Assembly: GCA_945886445.1 (NCBI GenBank)
Contig: CAMCZG010000011.1
Span: 1-37,984 of the forward strand
DNA: 37,984 nt
DNA from: Bifidobacterium breve
GTDB taxonomy: Bacteria > Actinomycetota > Acidimicrobiia > Acidimicrobiales > Ilumatobacteraceae
Direction: 5' to 3'
Part shown: one piece after another, positions 24,503-32,889 of the stretch
How positions within the stretch are numbered: position 1 is the stretch's first letter
How the letters are laid out: every line of letters starts with the position of its first letter
Notes under the pieces: model-generated
Databases searched by the model: none
What the model saw: the letters and a program-made list of their open reading frames with translations, nothing else
What the model was told of the DNA's origin: nothing
Made by a program: the position numbers and the translations under genes

Positions 24503-26119
24503 CTAGGCGAGGCTCACCAGGTCGAGCCACGACTTATTGAAATAGTCCACTTCGCCGTCGGGAAGCAACAGCACCTTGGTTGGTGCAAGCCGCTCAACAA
24601 ATTCGGGGTCATGGCTCACGAAAATAATGGCGCCTTTCCAATCGGAAAGTGAGTTGGCAATAGATTCGCGACTCGCTGGGTCGAGGTTGTTCGTTGGTTC
24701 GTCAAGAAGCAACAAGTTGTTGCGGCCCACCATCAACATGGCAAGAGCCAACTTTGTTTTTTCTCCACCCGAGAGCGTTCCCGACTCTTGGAACACTTTG
24801 GTTCCAGAAAGCCCAAACATTCCTAAATAGCCACGCAGTTGAGTTTCTGTGAGAGCCAACTGCGGTGGAGCCTCTTTGCGCATGTGGTCGATGAGGTTGG
24901 CATGTGGGTCGAGATTGTCGTGCTCTTGTGCGTAGTAACCCATTTGCACTTTGTACCCAAACTCAAAGTTGCCAAGGTTCGCATCTGTTTCGCCAGCCAA
25001 AATGCGCAACAAGCTTGTTTTACCCGCACCGTTCAGGCCCAAAATGAGCAGCCGCTCACCTCTACCCAAATCAAATGAAACGTCTTCAAAAATAGCTGGC
25101 CCAGCATAAGCCTTCGACAAATGGCTCACCGTGATGACCGTTTCACCAGCTTGTGGCGGGTCGGGGAACTTCACTTTCATAACACGATCTTTTGCACCAG
25201 CCTTCGTGCGAGTCGACTCCATGCGGTCAATGCGCTTTTCAATGCTGTGCGCCATGCTTGCTTTTGTTGCTTTTGCACCAAAGCGGTCGACCAATGTTTG
25301 CAAGCGGTCAATTTCTTTCGATTCCATTGCGGCTTTCTTTGCCGTCCTGCGCTCGTCATCGGCACGCGAAGTTTTGTATTGCGTATAGGTGCCCTTGTAC
25401 TCCACCAAGGTTCCTACTTCGTCTTCGCCTGGCCTGTCGAGGTGCAGCACTCGAGTAATTGCTTCATCGAGCAACTCGAGGTCGTGGCTAATGACCAACA
25501 AAGCACCACGATATTGTCGCAAAAAGTTCAGCAACCAGGTTTTTGCATCAACGTCGAGGTGGTTGGTGGGCTCATCGAGCAACAACATGTCGCTCCCCGC
25601 AAATAAAATTCGTGACAGTTCTACTCGGCGACGCTCTCCACCAGACAGAACACCTAGCTGCAAATCGAGCCGGTCGGGCTTCAGCCCCAAACCTGCCGCA
25701 ATTGAACGTGCCTCGCTGTCGGCCGAATAGCCACCTTTGTCGCGAAACTGCTCTTCGGCCTTGGTGTACTTGCGAATATTTGCTTCACTCGCATTTTCTT
25801 CCATGCCAATGCGCAATTTTTCTAACCGAATGAGATCTTCGTCAATGTTGCGGCCCGACAAAATATGGTTCACTGCGAGTCGTCCGTCGAACTGACCAGC
25901 TGCTCGTGGGTCTTGCGACAAATAGCCGTAGCCACCTTTACGCAAAATGTTGCCCTTTGTGGGGTCATTGTCGCCACCGAGAGTTTTGAAGAGGGTGGTC
26001 TTACCTGCACCATTGCGACCAACAAGGCCTACCTTGTCGCGCGGCATCACTGTGAAGGTTGCGTCTTCAACAATGGTCTTGCCGCCTATTTCAACGGTGA
26101 TGGCATTGACTTGAAGCAC
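24503..26119 (-). CDS. ABC-F family ATPase
   Basis: A 538-residue protein with two fused ABC ATPase domains and no membrane segments, the ABC-F layout. Domain 1 has Walker A GRNGAGKTT (34-42), signature LSGGERRRVELSR and Walker B LLLDEPTNHLD. Domain 2 has GLNGAGKTS, LSGGEKTKLALAM and LLLDEPTNNLD. The charged linker around residues 240-315 is the ABC-F interdomain (PtIM) region. These proteins bind the ribosome E site and act in translation regulation or antibiotic resistance; the EttA-type and resistance subfamilies cannot be separated here. It starts with GTG at 26119. Confidence 0.93.
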   Translation of the reverse strand: MLQVNAITVEIGGKTIVEDATFTVMPRDKVGLVGRNGAGKTTLFKTLGGDNDPTKGNILRKGGYGYLSQDPRAAGQFDGRLAVNHILSGRNIDEDLIRLEKLRIGMEENASEANIRKYTKAEEQFRDKGGYSADSEARSIAAGLGLKPDRLDLQLGVLSGGERRRVELSRILFAGSDMLLLDEPTNHLDVDAKTWLLNFLRQYRGALLVISHDLELLDEAITRVLHLDRPGEDEVGTLVEYKGTYTQYKTSRADDERRTAKKAAMESKEIDRLQTLVDRFGAKATKASMAHSIEKRIDRMESTRTKAGAKDRVMKVKFPDPPQAGETVITVSHLSKAYAGPAIFEDVSFDLGRGERLLILGLNGAGKTSLLRILAGETDANLGNFEFGYKVQMGYYAQEHDNLDPHANLIDHMRKEAPPQLALTETQLRGYLGMFGLSGTKVFQESGTLSGGEKTKLALAMLMVGRNNLLLLDEPTNNLDPASRESIANSLSDWKGAIIFVSHDPEFVERLAPTKVLLLPDGEVDYFNKSWLDLVSLA

Positions 26120-26187
26120 CGCCCTATCGTGTCACCACTCGCGCTCAGTAACAACCACCATTTCAAATAGGCAGCGTGACTTTCGTT

Positions 26188-27171
26188 CTAACCTGCAGGT
26201 GCAGCGCTACTTGGCGTGGGAATAGTTGTTGCAACAACAGCGGTTGTAGCAACAGGAACCGTTGTGGACGGAACTGCAGCAACGGTAGTGGTCGGGGCAG
26301 GAACCGTCGTTGCCACCGGCACAGGCGAAGAGGTGGAATTACTCGCCAATGTTGTTGAAGAACCCGCATCCAGCGTGGTTGTGGTGGGCATCACGCCCTG
26401 CAGCACCCGAGAATCGTCTTGGTAGTAGACCTTCATGCAATCACCCGGAGCACTTGGCGCAATGCCAACAGCTCGCGCAATGGCAGTAGCGAGCACTACC
26501 CGACCATCGGGGCTGGGGTGAATGCCATCGTTTGATCGCAATGAGCGTGTAGCCGAAATGGTGCGCCAGTCGAGCAACGTTATATTTTCGTGCGCGGCAA
26601 CAAGTTCTTCAATGATGGCGTTTACTTCTGCTTGCTTACTACGAAACTCTGTGGTGTTCACAAGAAGTATGGGCAGCGGAGACACGCGAGCAATGGTTTT
26701 TTCCATAGCAGTGCGGTAACGCTCTTTGTTTCCGTCGTAGTTGGAACCGAGTCCAATAACAACCGCATCCCAGCCTTCGTTCCAGCGCCGGTCGAGCACT
26801 TTGCTGGCAAATTCAGCAAACTGACCAGCTTCTGCTTCAAGAGCAACATTCCAACCTTGTGGAACCATTAAGCCACATGCTTCGTTGCCGTACCGTTTTG
26901 AGATTGACGCCATGATGGAGTCGCCAATCATGAGCAAGCGATTTCCCTGGGCAACAGAACCTAAAACTGCGCCTTCAAGTTTCGGAAACTTCACATCGGA
27001 AGCAAGGTTTGGCGGCAATGTAGCAACGCCAACAAAATCATTTCCGGGAATGCGACCCACTCCATCGAGCTCTCCGCCGTTGCCGTCACTCGTCACGAGG
27101 GAACACGCCGACACTCCAACAGCAAGAAACGCCGTCGCGAGAAAAATGGGCAAGGTCTTGCGGTTCAACAT
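26188..27171 (-). CDS. SGNH-hydrolase-like lipoprotein with Thr/Val/Pro-rich tail
   Basis: A 327-residue exported protein. The N-terminus is a signal peptide with lipobox VSAC (Cys23). The SGNH/GDSL-type domain has block I IGDSIMAS (about 82-89), the Asn-containing block VIGLGSN, and the final DGIHPSPDG with Asp and His of the triad. Such domains are esterases or acetyl transferases acting on cell-wall or extracellular polysaccharides. After residue about 255 comes a roughly 70-residue low-complexity tail of Thr, Val, Pro and Ala, probably a flexible or glycosylated stalk. A second SGNH protein with a Thr-rich end is encoded at 32849. TAGAAC lies close to the ATG. Confidence 0.87.
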   Translation of the reverse strand: MLNRKTLPIFLATAFLAVGVSACSLVTSDGNGGELDGVGRIPGNDFVGVATLPPNLASDVKFPKLEGAVLGSVAQGNRLLMIGDSIMASISKRYGNEACGLMVPQGWNVALEAEAGQFAEFASKVLDRRWNEGWDAVVIGLGSNYDGNKERYRTAMEKTIARVSPLPILLVNTTEFRSKQAEVNAIIEELVAAHENITLLDWRTISATRSLRSNDGIHPSPDGRVVLATAIARAVGIAPSAPGDCMKVYYQDDSRVLQGVMPTTTTLDAGSSTTLASNSTSSPVPVATTVPAPTTTVAAVPSTTVPVATTAVVATTIPTPSSAAPAG

Positions 27172-27214
27172 GAGAGTTCTAGTCCACCGCCAAAAGTTCC
27201 GAAAAGCAAGTCAA

Positions 27215-27637
27215 TTATGAGTGACTAGTGCCATTACTTTTGCGTAATTCGTCGCGAATCTCGGCCAAAAGATCATTTGTCGAAGAAGCTGCAGCTGCCG
27301 AACGGAACTTGTTGTACAACTTCACGATGGTGAACATCACAAAAGCAACCAGCAAAAAGTTGATGATCGCCGACAACAAAGTTCCAAACGGCAAGAAACT
27401 GCCATTGAGAGTAAGACCCTTATCATTGAAATTTGGCTGTTGCCCACCAAAAATTGCGCCGAGGATTCCGCCCAAGATGCCCTGGTTATCTTTGCCGTCA
27501 CCAGCAAAGGCGTCGATAATAGTTTTGAAAGTTGCACCCATCACAAATGCAACACCAATTTCCACCACATTGCCGCGATCAATGAACTCGCGGAACTCTT
27601 TCACCACTTTGCTGGGTTTTTCAATTGCTTTCGGCAT
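27215..27637 (-). CDS. mscL: Large-conductance mechanosensitive channel MscL
   Basis: A 140-residue channel that opens under membrane tension to release solutes during hypo-osmotic shock. The first helix and TM1 are FREFIDRGNVVEIGVAFVMGATF, TM2 is about residues 85-107, and the charged C-terminal helix ends LLAEIRDELRK. The periplasmic loop is longer than in E. coli, with GDGKDNQGILGG and GGQQPNF. The frame starts at 27655, but ATG 27637 gives an N-terminus nearer the family form and has TACATT 6 nt upstream. It follows the MFS gene closely, so it may also be cotranscribed with it. Confidence 0.93.
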   Translation of the reverse strand: MPKAIEKPSKVVKEFREFIDRGNVVEIGVAFVMGATFKTIIDAFAGDGKDNQGILGGILGAIFGGQQPNFNDKGLTLNGSFLPFGTLLSAIINFLLVAFVMFTIVKLYNKFRSAAAASSTNDLLAEIRDELRKSNGTSHS

Positions 27638-27643
27638 ATACCC

Positions 27644-27649
27644 AATGTA
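27644..27649 (-). promoter_or_regulatory. Candidate -10 box (TACATT) for mscL
   Basis: TACATT on the minus strand, 6-nt spacer, ATG at 27637. It lies within the longer alternative reading frame, so it is evidence only if the shorter start is right. Confidence 0.35.
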
Positions 27650-27660
27650 GGTCATGCTGG

Positions 27661-28935
27661 CTATTGAGAATTGTCATCACTTTCAAGGTCGCTAAACCTG
27701 TCAATTTTGCGCAACGAAGGAAATAAGAACCAAAAGAGACCAACAATGCCAACGGTGGCAATACCTCCGCCCACCACGGCGGCTGGCGCGCCAAATGCCT
27801 GTGAAGCAACTCCCGACTCAAATGCACCGAGCTCGTTGGAAGCGCCAATAAATACGTTTTCCACTGCAAGCACGCGGCCGCGCTTATCGTCGGGGGTTAC
27901 CAAAGGAACAATGGAACCACGAATAAACACACTCACCATGTCGGCACCACTGAGCACAATGACCGCAGCAAATGCCACAAGGTAACTATGCGTGAGACCC
28001 AATACAACTGTTGCAAAACCAAAAGTTGCAACCATAAAAAACAACAAGCGGCCAATATGGCGGCGAGCGGGGCGGAAAGCTAAAAACAACGCAACGCCAG
28101 CTGCGCCAATACCGGCTGCAGCACGTAGCCAGCCATATGCAACATCACCCACGTGCAAACGCTCTTCTGCAATAACAGGCAGTAGTGCAATCGCCCCGCC
28201 GAAGAGAACTGCAAAGAGATCGAGAGAAATTGCCGCAAGCAAAATAGGAGTACGACGAATGAAGCGCAAACCTTCTAGCGCGTCGTGCAGCGTTGGCCGT
28301 TCCCGATTTTCTTCCGTTGCAGCTTGCCCCGTTTTTACTCGCATCAAACTCAATAGGCCAATACATATGAGACCCGATGCCACCGCATACGCCACCCAAG
28401 GGTCGACGCTGTACAACAAACCCGAAGAAGCGGGGCCGAGAATGGCTGCACCGGTCCATGTTGCAGACGACAGTGCAACAACGGCTGGCAAACCGCCAGG
28501 TGGCGCAACCATTGGCCAGATAGAACGCGCTGCAGGCGCAATAAAAGCGCGAGATACCCCGTAGAGAAAAGTAATAAAGAAAATAGGAGCAACTGCGGTG
28601 GGGTGCGTGCGGGCATAGAACATGAGCGCAAGAGCTGAAACAAGTTCGCCAACGATTCCCAACATGGCAATTTTTTTGCGTTGAAATCTGTCTGCCACCA
28701 TTCCCGTTACCAAAACAAGAAATGCCGCTGGTAAAAACTCAACAAGACCAATCCAGCCAATATCAATTTCTCGCCCCGTAATGTCGTACACCTGCTTGCC
28801 CAGGGCCGCTGCTTGCAGCATGAGCCCCGTATACAGCGTGGTCGAATATATGAGCATGTTCCTTACAGCAGGTACACGAATAACGTCACGAGTGGTGAGC
28901 TCCGGTGGCGTCGATGAAGAATCAGCATTTGACAC
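27661..28935 (-). CDS. Major facilitator superfamily transporter (EntS-like)
   Basis: A 424-residue transporter with about 12 predicted membrane segments, of the MFS_3 type that includes the enterobactin exporter EntS and many efflux pumps. The motif-A-like GMVADRFQRKKIA lies between TM2 and TM3. The long cytoplasmic loop around residues 205-220 is between the two halves. The later RGSIVPLVTPDDKRGRVLAVENVF stretch is typical of this branch. Start is GTG at 28935 with TAGTCT 9 nt upstream. The substrate is not predictable. mscL follows at the 3' end. Confidence 0.9.
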   Translation of the reverse strand: MSNADSSSTPPELTTRDVIRVPAVRNMLIYSTTLYTGLMLQAAALGKQVYDITGREIDIGWIGLVEFLPAAFLVLVTGMVADRFQRKKIAMLGIVGELVSALALMFYARTHPTAVAPIFFITFLYGVSRAFIAPAARSIWPMVAPPGGLPAVVALSSATWTGAAILGPASSGLLYSVDPWVAYAVASGLICIGLLSLMRVKTGQAATEENRERPTLHDALEGLRFIRRTPILLAAISLDLFAVLFGGAIALLPVIAEERLHVGDVAYGWLRAAAGIGAAGVALFLAFRPARRHIGRLLFFMVATFGFATVVLGLTHSYLVAFAAVIVLSGADMVSVFIRGSIVPLVTPDDKRGRVLAVENVFIGASNELGAFESGVASQAFGAPAAVVGGGIATVGIVGLFWFLFPSLRKIDRFSDLESDDNSQ

Positions 28936-28944
28936 GGTCTTGGC

Positions 28945-28950
28945 AGACTA
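28945..28950 (-). promoter_or_regulatory. Candidate -10 box (TAGTCT) for the MFS transporter gene
   Basis: TAGTCT on the minus strand with a 9-nt spacer to the GTG at 28935, giving at most a few nt of leader. It shares a 46-bp divergent region with the amidase gene. Confidence 0.42.
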
Positions 28951-28981
28951 GCGGGTAGGCGCAACGTGCTAGAACTTTTCT

Positions 28982-30427
28982 ATGGGGAACATTGCTCAAG
29001 AAACACGCTGGCTCGATGCAACTGCACAAGCAGCACTGGTACGAAATAAAGAAGTCACCGCAAGCGAACTTGCTGAAGCCGCCATTGCACGTATTGAGCA
29101 AATAAACCCTGCTATCAACGCAGTCAATATACTGTGGTTCAACCATGGTCGCGAACTTGCCAAGCAAGTAGACGCATCAAACCCCACTACCCCATTCGCT
29201 GGTGTTCCCTTTTTACTTAAAGACCTGCACACCATGTACGAGGGTCAACATATTTCGCAAGGAAACAAAGCGCTCAAAGAAGCAAACTACATTGCAACTT
29301 CAGATACCACATTGGTATCGCGCTTCAAACAGCAGCATCTCATTTTTCTTGGCCGTACTAATTCACCCGAGTTCGGCAGCTTGCCCGTTACCGAACCCGA
29401 AGCATGGGGGGAAACACGCAATCCTTGGAACACAAACTTCACTCCTGGTGGCTCTAGTGGAGGTGCAGCTGCAGCAGTTGCATCGGGCATGGTTCCTATT
29501 GCACACGCCAGCGATGGCGGCGGTTCTATTCGCGTTCCTGCTTCATGCTCTGGTCTCGTTGGTTTAAAAGTTTCACAAGGCCGCATCTCGGTAGGCCCCT
29601 CGCGGTTGGAAACAAACCTCGGCGTTGAGCTTGCTGTTTCACGTAGCGTGCGCGACATTGCAGCATTACTCGACGCGGTGCACGGCCCCGGCGTGGGCGA
29701 CACGGTTATTGCTCCACCACCACTTCGCCCCTATGTAAATGAACTCACCACACACCCCGGCAAACTGCGTATTGGGTTTGTGCAATCACATTTCAATGGC
29801 AGCCCCATTCATAAAGAGTGCGCAACTGCCGTCAACGATGCTGCACACTTGCTTGAATCACTCGGGCACCACGTTGAACTCGCTTTCCCTGCTGCAATTA
29901 ATGACCCCAAGGCGGGCGGCCGCTTCATGACTCTGTGGTCAACAAATATGGCTACAAGCCGGCAAAGCATTTCTACCATGTTGGGCCGTGAAGCAACAAC
30001 CAACGACATTGAGTTGGTGAACTGGGTGATGGCCGAGTATTCATCGAAGGTGAGCGCGCTCGACTACGCGCTCGCCATTAATGAAAGCGGTGTGTATAGG
30101 CGTGCGGTACAACAATGGTGGGAAGACGGTTGGGATATTTTGCTCACGCCAACACTCGCTGCCCCACCACTTGCTATTGGTGTTTCAGCAAACAACCCAA
30201 ATGACCCCATGGCACCGCTCAAAATTGCTGGTGAATGGATGGGCTTCACAGCGCAGTTCAACACCACTGGCCAACCCGCCATCAGTTTGCCGCTGCACAT
30301 GACCGCCGACGGATTACCCGTGGGCGTACAACTCGTTGGCGCTTATGGCCGCGAAGACATTCTCATTGCGCTTGCTGCTCAAATTGAAGCTGCTGCGCCG
30401 TGGGCCGACCTCACACCAAATATTTAA
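28982..30427 (+). CDS. Amidase (amidase signature family)
   Basis: A 481-residue amidase-signature enzyme. The Ser-cisSer-Lys triad is visible: Lys80 in FLLKDL, Ser158 in TPGGSSGG and Ser182 in SDGGGSIRVPAS. Spacing from cis-Ser to Ser is 24, as in GatA. The family hydrolyses amide bonds of many substrates, and GatA forms the tRNA amidotransferase; here no gatB or gatC is next to it and the C-terminal region fits stand-alone amidases (AmiC or 6-aminohexanoate-cyclic-dimer hydrolase type). The start ATG has TAGAAC 6 nt upstream. It ends with a 4-bp convergent overlap with the SDR gene. Confidence 0.92.
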   Translation: MGNIAQETRWLDATAQAALVRNKEVTASELAEAAIARIEQINPAINAVNILWFNHGRELAKQVDASNPTTPFAGVPFLLKDLHTMYEGQHISQGNKALKEANYIATSDTTLVSRFKQQHLIFLGRTNSPEFGSLPVTEPEAWGETRNPWNTNFTPGGSSGGAAAAVASGMVPIAHASDGGGSIRVPASCSGLVGLKVSQGRISVGPSRLETNLGVELAVSRSVRDIAALLDAVHGPGVGDTVIAPPPLRPYVNELTTHPGKLRIGFVQSHFNGSPIHKECATAVNDAAHLLESLGHHVELAFPAAINDPKAGGRFMTLWSTNMATSRQSISTMLGREATTNDIELVNWVMAEYSSKVSALDYALAINESGVYRRAVQQWWEDGWDILLTPTLAAPPLAIGVSANNPNDPMAPLKIAGEWMGFTAQFNTTGQPAISLPLHMTADGLPVGVQLVGAYGREDILIALAAQIEAAAPWADLTPNI

Positions 30428-31212
30428 CGCGCGGTCCAGCCGCCATCTACAACAACATTTTGACCCGTCATAAAACTCGACGCATCGCTTGCCAAAAAGA
30501 GCAATGCACCATCGAGTTCGTGAGCAAAACCCATTCGCGGTATCGGCGAGTTCGTAGTGATGTAGCGCTGACTTCCTTCATCGCTTTCCATTCCCGCAGT
30601 CATTTCTGTTTCAAACCAACCAGGGCAGAGTGAATTCACGCGAATGCCTTTACGCGCCCACTGCAAAGCAAGTTCGCGCGTCAAGTTGATAACCGCACCT
30701 TTACTTGCTGAATAGTTTGCTTGCTTAATTGGGGTTGCGCCTACAAGACCAAGCATGGAAGCAATGTTCACTACGCATCCACTTTTACGTTCAACCATTC
30801 CTACGCCTGCCAACTTGCACAAGTGCCACACAGCAACCGTGTTTACCTGCATCACATCTTCAAATGTTTCTAAGGTCTCTACTTCAATTCCACCAGTACG
30901 TGAAATACCTGCATTGTTCACCAACACATCAATGCGTCCGAAATGCTTTTCCACTGTGGCAACAAGATGCTCACGGTCTTTTGCTATTCCCACATCGCCA
31001 GGTACAGCAAGTACACCCGGCAGCTCTGCAGCAAGTGCTTCAAGCCGGTCGGCGCGCCGCGCAGAAATGGCTACCTGTGCCCCCACTGCATGAAGCACCT
31101 TGGCAAAGCGCATGCCCAAGCCCGACGAGGCCCCAGTGACTAAGGCAACTTTGCCGTCGAGGCGAAATTGTGAGAGCGGGTCAAGGGCACGGGGGTCAAA
31201 CTGGTCTGGCAC
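30424..31212 (-). CDS. Short-chain dehydrogenase/reductase (SDR)
   Basis: A classical SDR of 262 residues from GTG 31212. The Rossmann motif is TGASSGLG (26-33), NNAG is at 99-102, the catalytic Ser152 in NIAS, and Tyr167-x3-Lys171 in YSASK. The end GQNVVVDGGWTAR is the usual C-terminus. The enzyme oxidises or reduces an alcohol or ketone with NAD(P)(H). The open frame reaches 31356, but those extra residues overlap the divergent hydrolase gene and look non-coding (Cys- and Ser-rich). The 19-bp divergent gap to the hydrolase start carries back-to-back promoter-like sequence. Confidence 0.9.
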   Translation of the reverse strand: MPDQFDPRALDPLSQFRLDGKVALVTGASSGLGMRFAKVLHAVGAQVAISARRADRLEALAAELPGVLAVPGDVGIAKDREHLVATVEKHFGRIDVLVNNAGISRTGGIEVETLETFEDVMQVNTVAVWHLCKLAGVGMVERKSGCVVNIASMLGLVGATPIKQANYSASKGAVINLTRELALQWARKGIRVNSLCPGWFETEMTAGMESDEGSQRYITTNSPIPRMGFAHELDGALLFLASDASSFMTGQNVVVDGGWTAR

Positions 31213-31218
31213 GGTTAC

Positions 31219-31224
31219 TACGAT
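31219..31224 (+). promoter_or_regulatory. Candidate -10 box (TACGAT) for the hydrolase/LLM operon
   Basis: TACGAT, 7-nt spacer, ATG at 31232. The same bases read on the minus strand give CATCGT, 7 nt before the SDR GTG at 31212, so one near-palindromic site may serve both directions. Confidence 0.42.
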
Positions 31225-31231
31225 GACAGAT

Positions 31232-31987
31232 ATGGAAACCTCCGACACAGTTTTACGGCCATTGGTGCTTCTCGTGCATGGTGCGTGGCACGGCGCTTGG
31301 TGCTGGGCCGCACTGCAAAGTGAGCTCGACCAGCATGGTATTGCCTCTTTGGCCATCGATTTACCCGGTCATGGGGCTTCTACGTTGCCACTTTCCGATA
31401 TGCATGGCGACGCCCAACATGTTGCCGATGTCGCCTCCAAAATAGGCAGGCCCGTTGTGCTTGTGGGTCACTCATATGGCGGTGGGGTCATTGGTGAAGC
31501 CGCACATCTTTTGCGCAACTCAATATCTGCTCCTGTGCAACACCTCGTATACCTCACCGCATTTTGCCTCGACGAAGGCGAAAGTGTGGGCGGTCTGGCC
31601 GCATCACTTCCCGCAGAAAATGCTTTGCTCAATGCTGCAATTTTGCCAGGGCCCGACGGCGCAAGTGGCGCCACGCTTGTTCTCGACTGCACCAAAGCTC
31701 ACGACGCCCTCTATGGCTGCTGCCCCGCCAATGTCAGTGACGCAGCAATTGCTCGACTCTCGCCACAGCCCATGGCCACTCTTGGCCAACCAACAAGTGG
31801 GGCGCCTTGGAAAACAATTCCCAGCACATACGTGGTGTGCGAGCAAGACAAAGCCATTCATCCCAACCATCAACGCATTATGGCCAAGCGGTGCGGCACT
31901 GTGCTTAGCCTCAACACCGACCATTCACCATTCATTTCCATGACAACTGGAACCGCCAGCATTATCAAGAATATTGTGCGTACATGA
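31232..31987 (+). CDS. Alpha/beta hydrolase (EstC / plant methylesterase-like)
   Basis: A 251-residue alpha/beta hydrolase. It starts with VLLVHGAWHGAWCWAAL, the signature of the salicylate-esterase/hydroxynitrile-lyase-like branch. The nucleophile is Ser81 in GHSYGG, the acid lies in CEQDKAI and the His in TDHSPFIS. Alternative in-frame starts are ATG 31223 and more distant codons up to 31100 that would overlap the SDR gene; 31232 is favoured by the TACGAT box. It overlaps the downstream LLM gene by 4 bp, so the two act together, perhaps on a small ester or lactone (inference). Confidence 0.88.
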   Translation: METSDTVLRPLVLLVHGAWHGAWCWAALQSELDQHGIASLAIDLPGHGASTLPLSDMHGDAQHVADVASKIGRPVVLVGHSYGGGVIGEAAHLLRNSISAPVQHLVYLTAFCLDEGESVGGLAASLPAENALLNAAILPGPDGASGATLVLDCTKAHDALYGCCPANVSDAAIARLSPQPMATLGQPTSGAPWKTIPSTYVVCEQDKAIHPNHQRIMAKRCGTVLSLNTDHSPFISMTTGTASIIKNIVRT

Positions 31988-32889
31988 AAGTTCGCATTGG
32001 TTATGGGCTCGGTGTGCGGACACACCTCAACGACACTTCATTTTTTGATGTTGTCGATGCCCTTGAAGACTTAAAGTACGACAGTCTGTGGGTCAGTGAG
32101 CGCATCGGCGCAGAAGCACCCGACCCAGTAGTAGCAATGTCAGTTGCGGCTGCACGCACGAAGAAATTGAAATTTGGAATGAGCGTCATGGTGCTACCTG
32201 GCCGTAATCCTGTTCTTCTTGCCAAACAGCTCGCCACGCTCGACCGCATGTCAAATGGCCGCTTGCTCCCTGCCTTTGGTTTAGGAGTTGCCGATGTTGC
32301 AGAGCAGCAAGCATTCGGAGTGGAACGCACCACCCGCGCGAAATTGTTTAATGAAACTCTTGAAGTAGTGCGTAAATGCTGGACCGATGAGTTGGTCAAC
32401 CACGATGGAGAATTTTTTCAACTCAATAACTTGCGTGTGTTGCCAAAGCCTCAACAGCAACCACCCGAGGTATGGCTTGGCGGTATTGCCCCAAGCGAGT
32501 TGAAGCGCGTTGGGCGAACTGCCGATGGTTGGCTTCCTTCATTTGTCACCCCGGCCGATGGCGAGGGAGGTTGGGCCACCATTACCGAACACGCAAAAGA
32601 GCACAATCGCAGCATTGACCCTGAACACTTTGGAGTGCTCATTCCCTACGCCTTAGGCGAAGTTCCCAACGCACTCATAGCGGGGTTGGCTGCACGCCGG
32701 CCCGATTTAGCCGACCCCAGCGTGCTTGTTCCAAATAGTTGGGACGCACTCACCAAAATGATTCAGGAATTCATTTCAGTTGGCGCAAGCAAGTTTGTTG
32801 TATTGCCTATTGTAGAACCCACCAGCGCTACACATTGGATCAGCCATCTTGAAGAAGCCTCTCGCATACTTTTACCGCTACAAAACTAG
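31984..32889 (+). CDS. LLM-class (F420-dependent type) oxidoreductase
   Basis: A 301-residue second LLM-fold enzyme. The conserved WVSERIG, KFGMSVMVLPGRNPVLLAKQ and GRLLPAFGLGV stretches are typical of F420-dependent oxidoreductases. Its sequence differs clearly from the LLM protein at 23560, so it is not a recent duplicate. The start ATG overlaps the hydrolase stop (ATGA). Its 3' end overlaps the following SGNH gene by 41 bp. Substrate unknown; a two-step route with the hydrolase is plausible. Confidence 0.9.
   Translation: MKVRIGYGLGVRTHLNDTSFFDVVDALEDLKYDSLWVSERIGAEAPDPVVAMSVAAARTKKLKFGMSVMVLPGRNPVLLAKQLATLDRMSNGRLLPAFGLGVADVAEQQAFGVERTTRAKLFNETLEVVRKCWTDELVNHDGEFFQLNNLRVLPKPQQQPPEVWLGGIAPSELKRVGRTADGWLPSFVTPADGEGGWATITEHAKEHNRSIDPEHFGVLIPYALGEVPNALIAGLAARRPDLADPSVLVPNSWDALTKMIQEFISVGASKFVVLPIVEPTSATHWISHLEEASRILLPLQN

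Noticed and set aside
26220-26400. Repetitive GTTGTAGCAACA-like bases as a possible CRISPR or satellite
   Set aside because: They encode the Thr/Val/Pro-rich tail of the SGNH lipoprotein; there are no regular repeat-spacer units.
31213-31356. Extended SDR N-terminus starting at 31356
   Set aside because: It overlaps the divergent hydrolase coding region and has no family similarity before MPDQFDPRAL.
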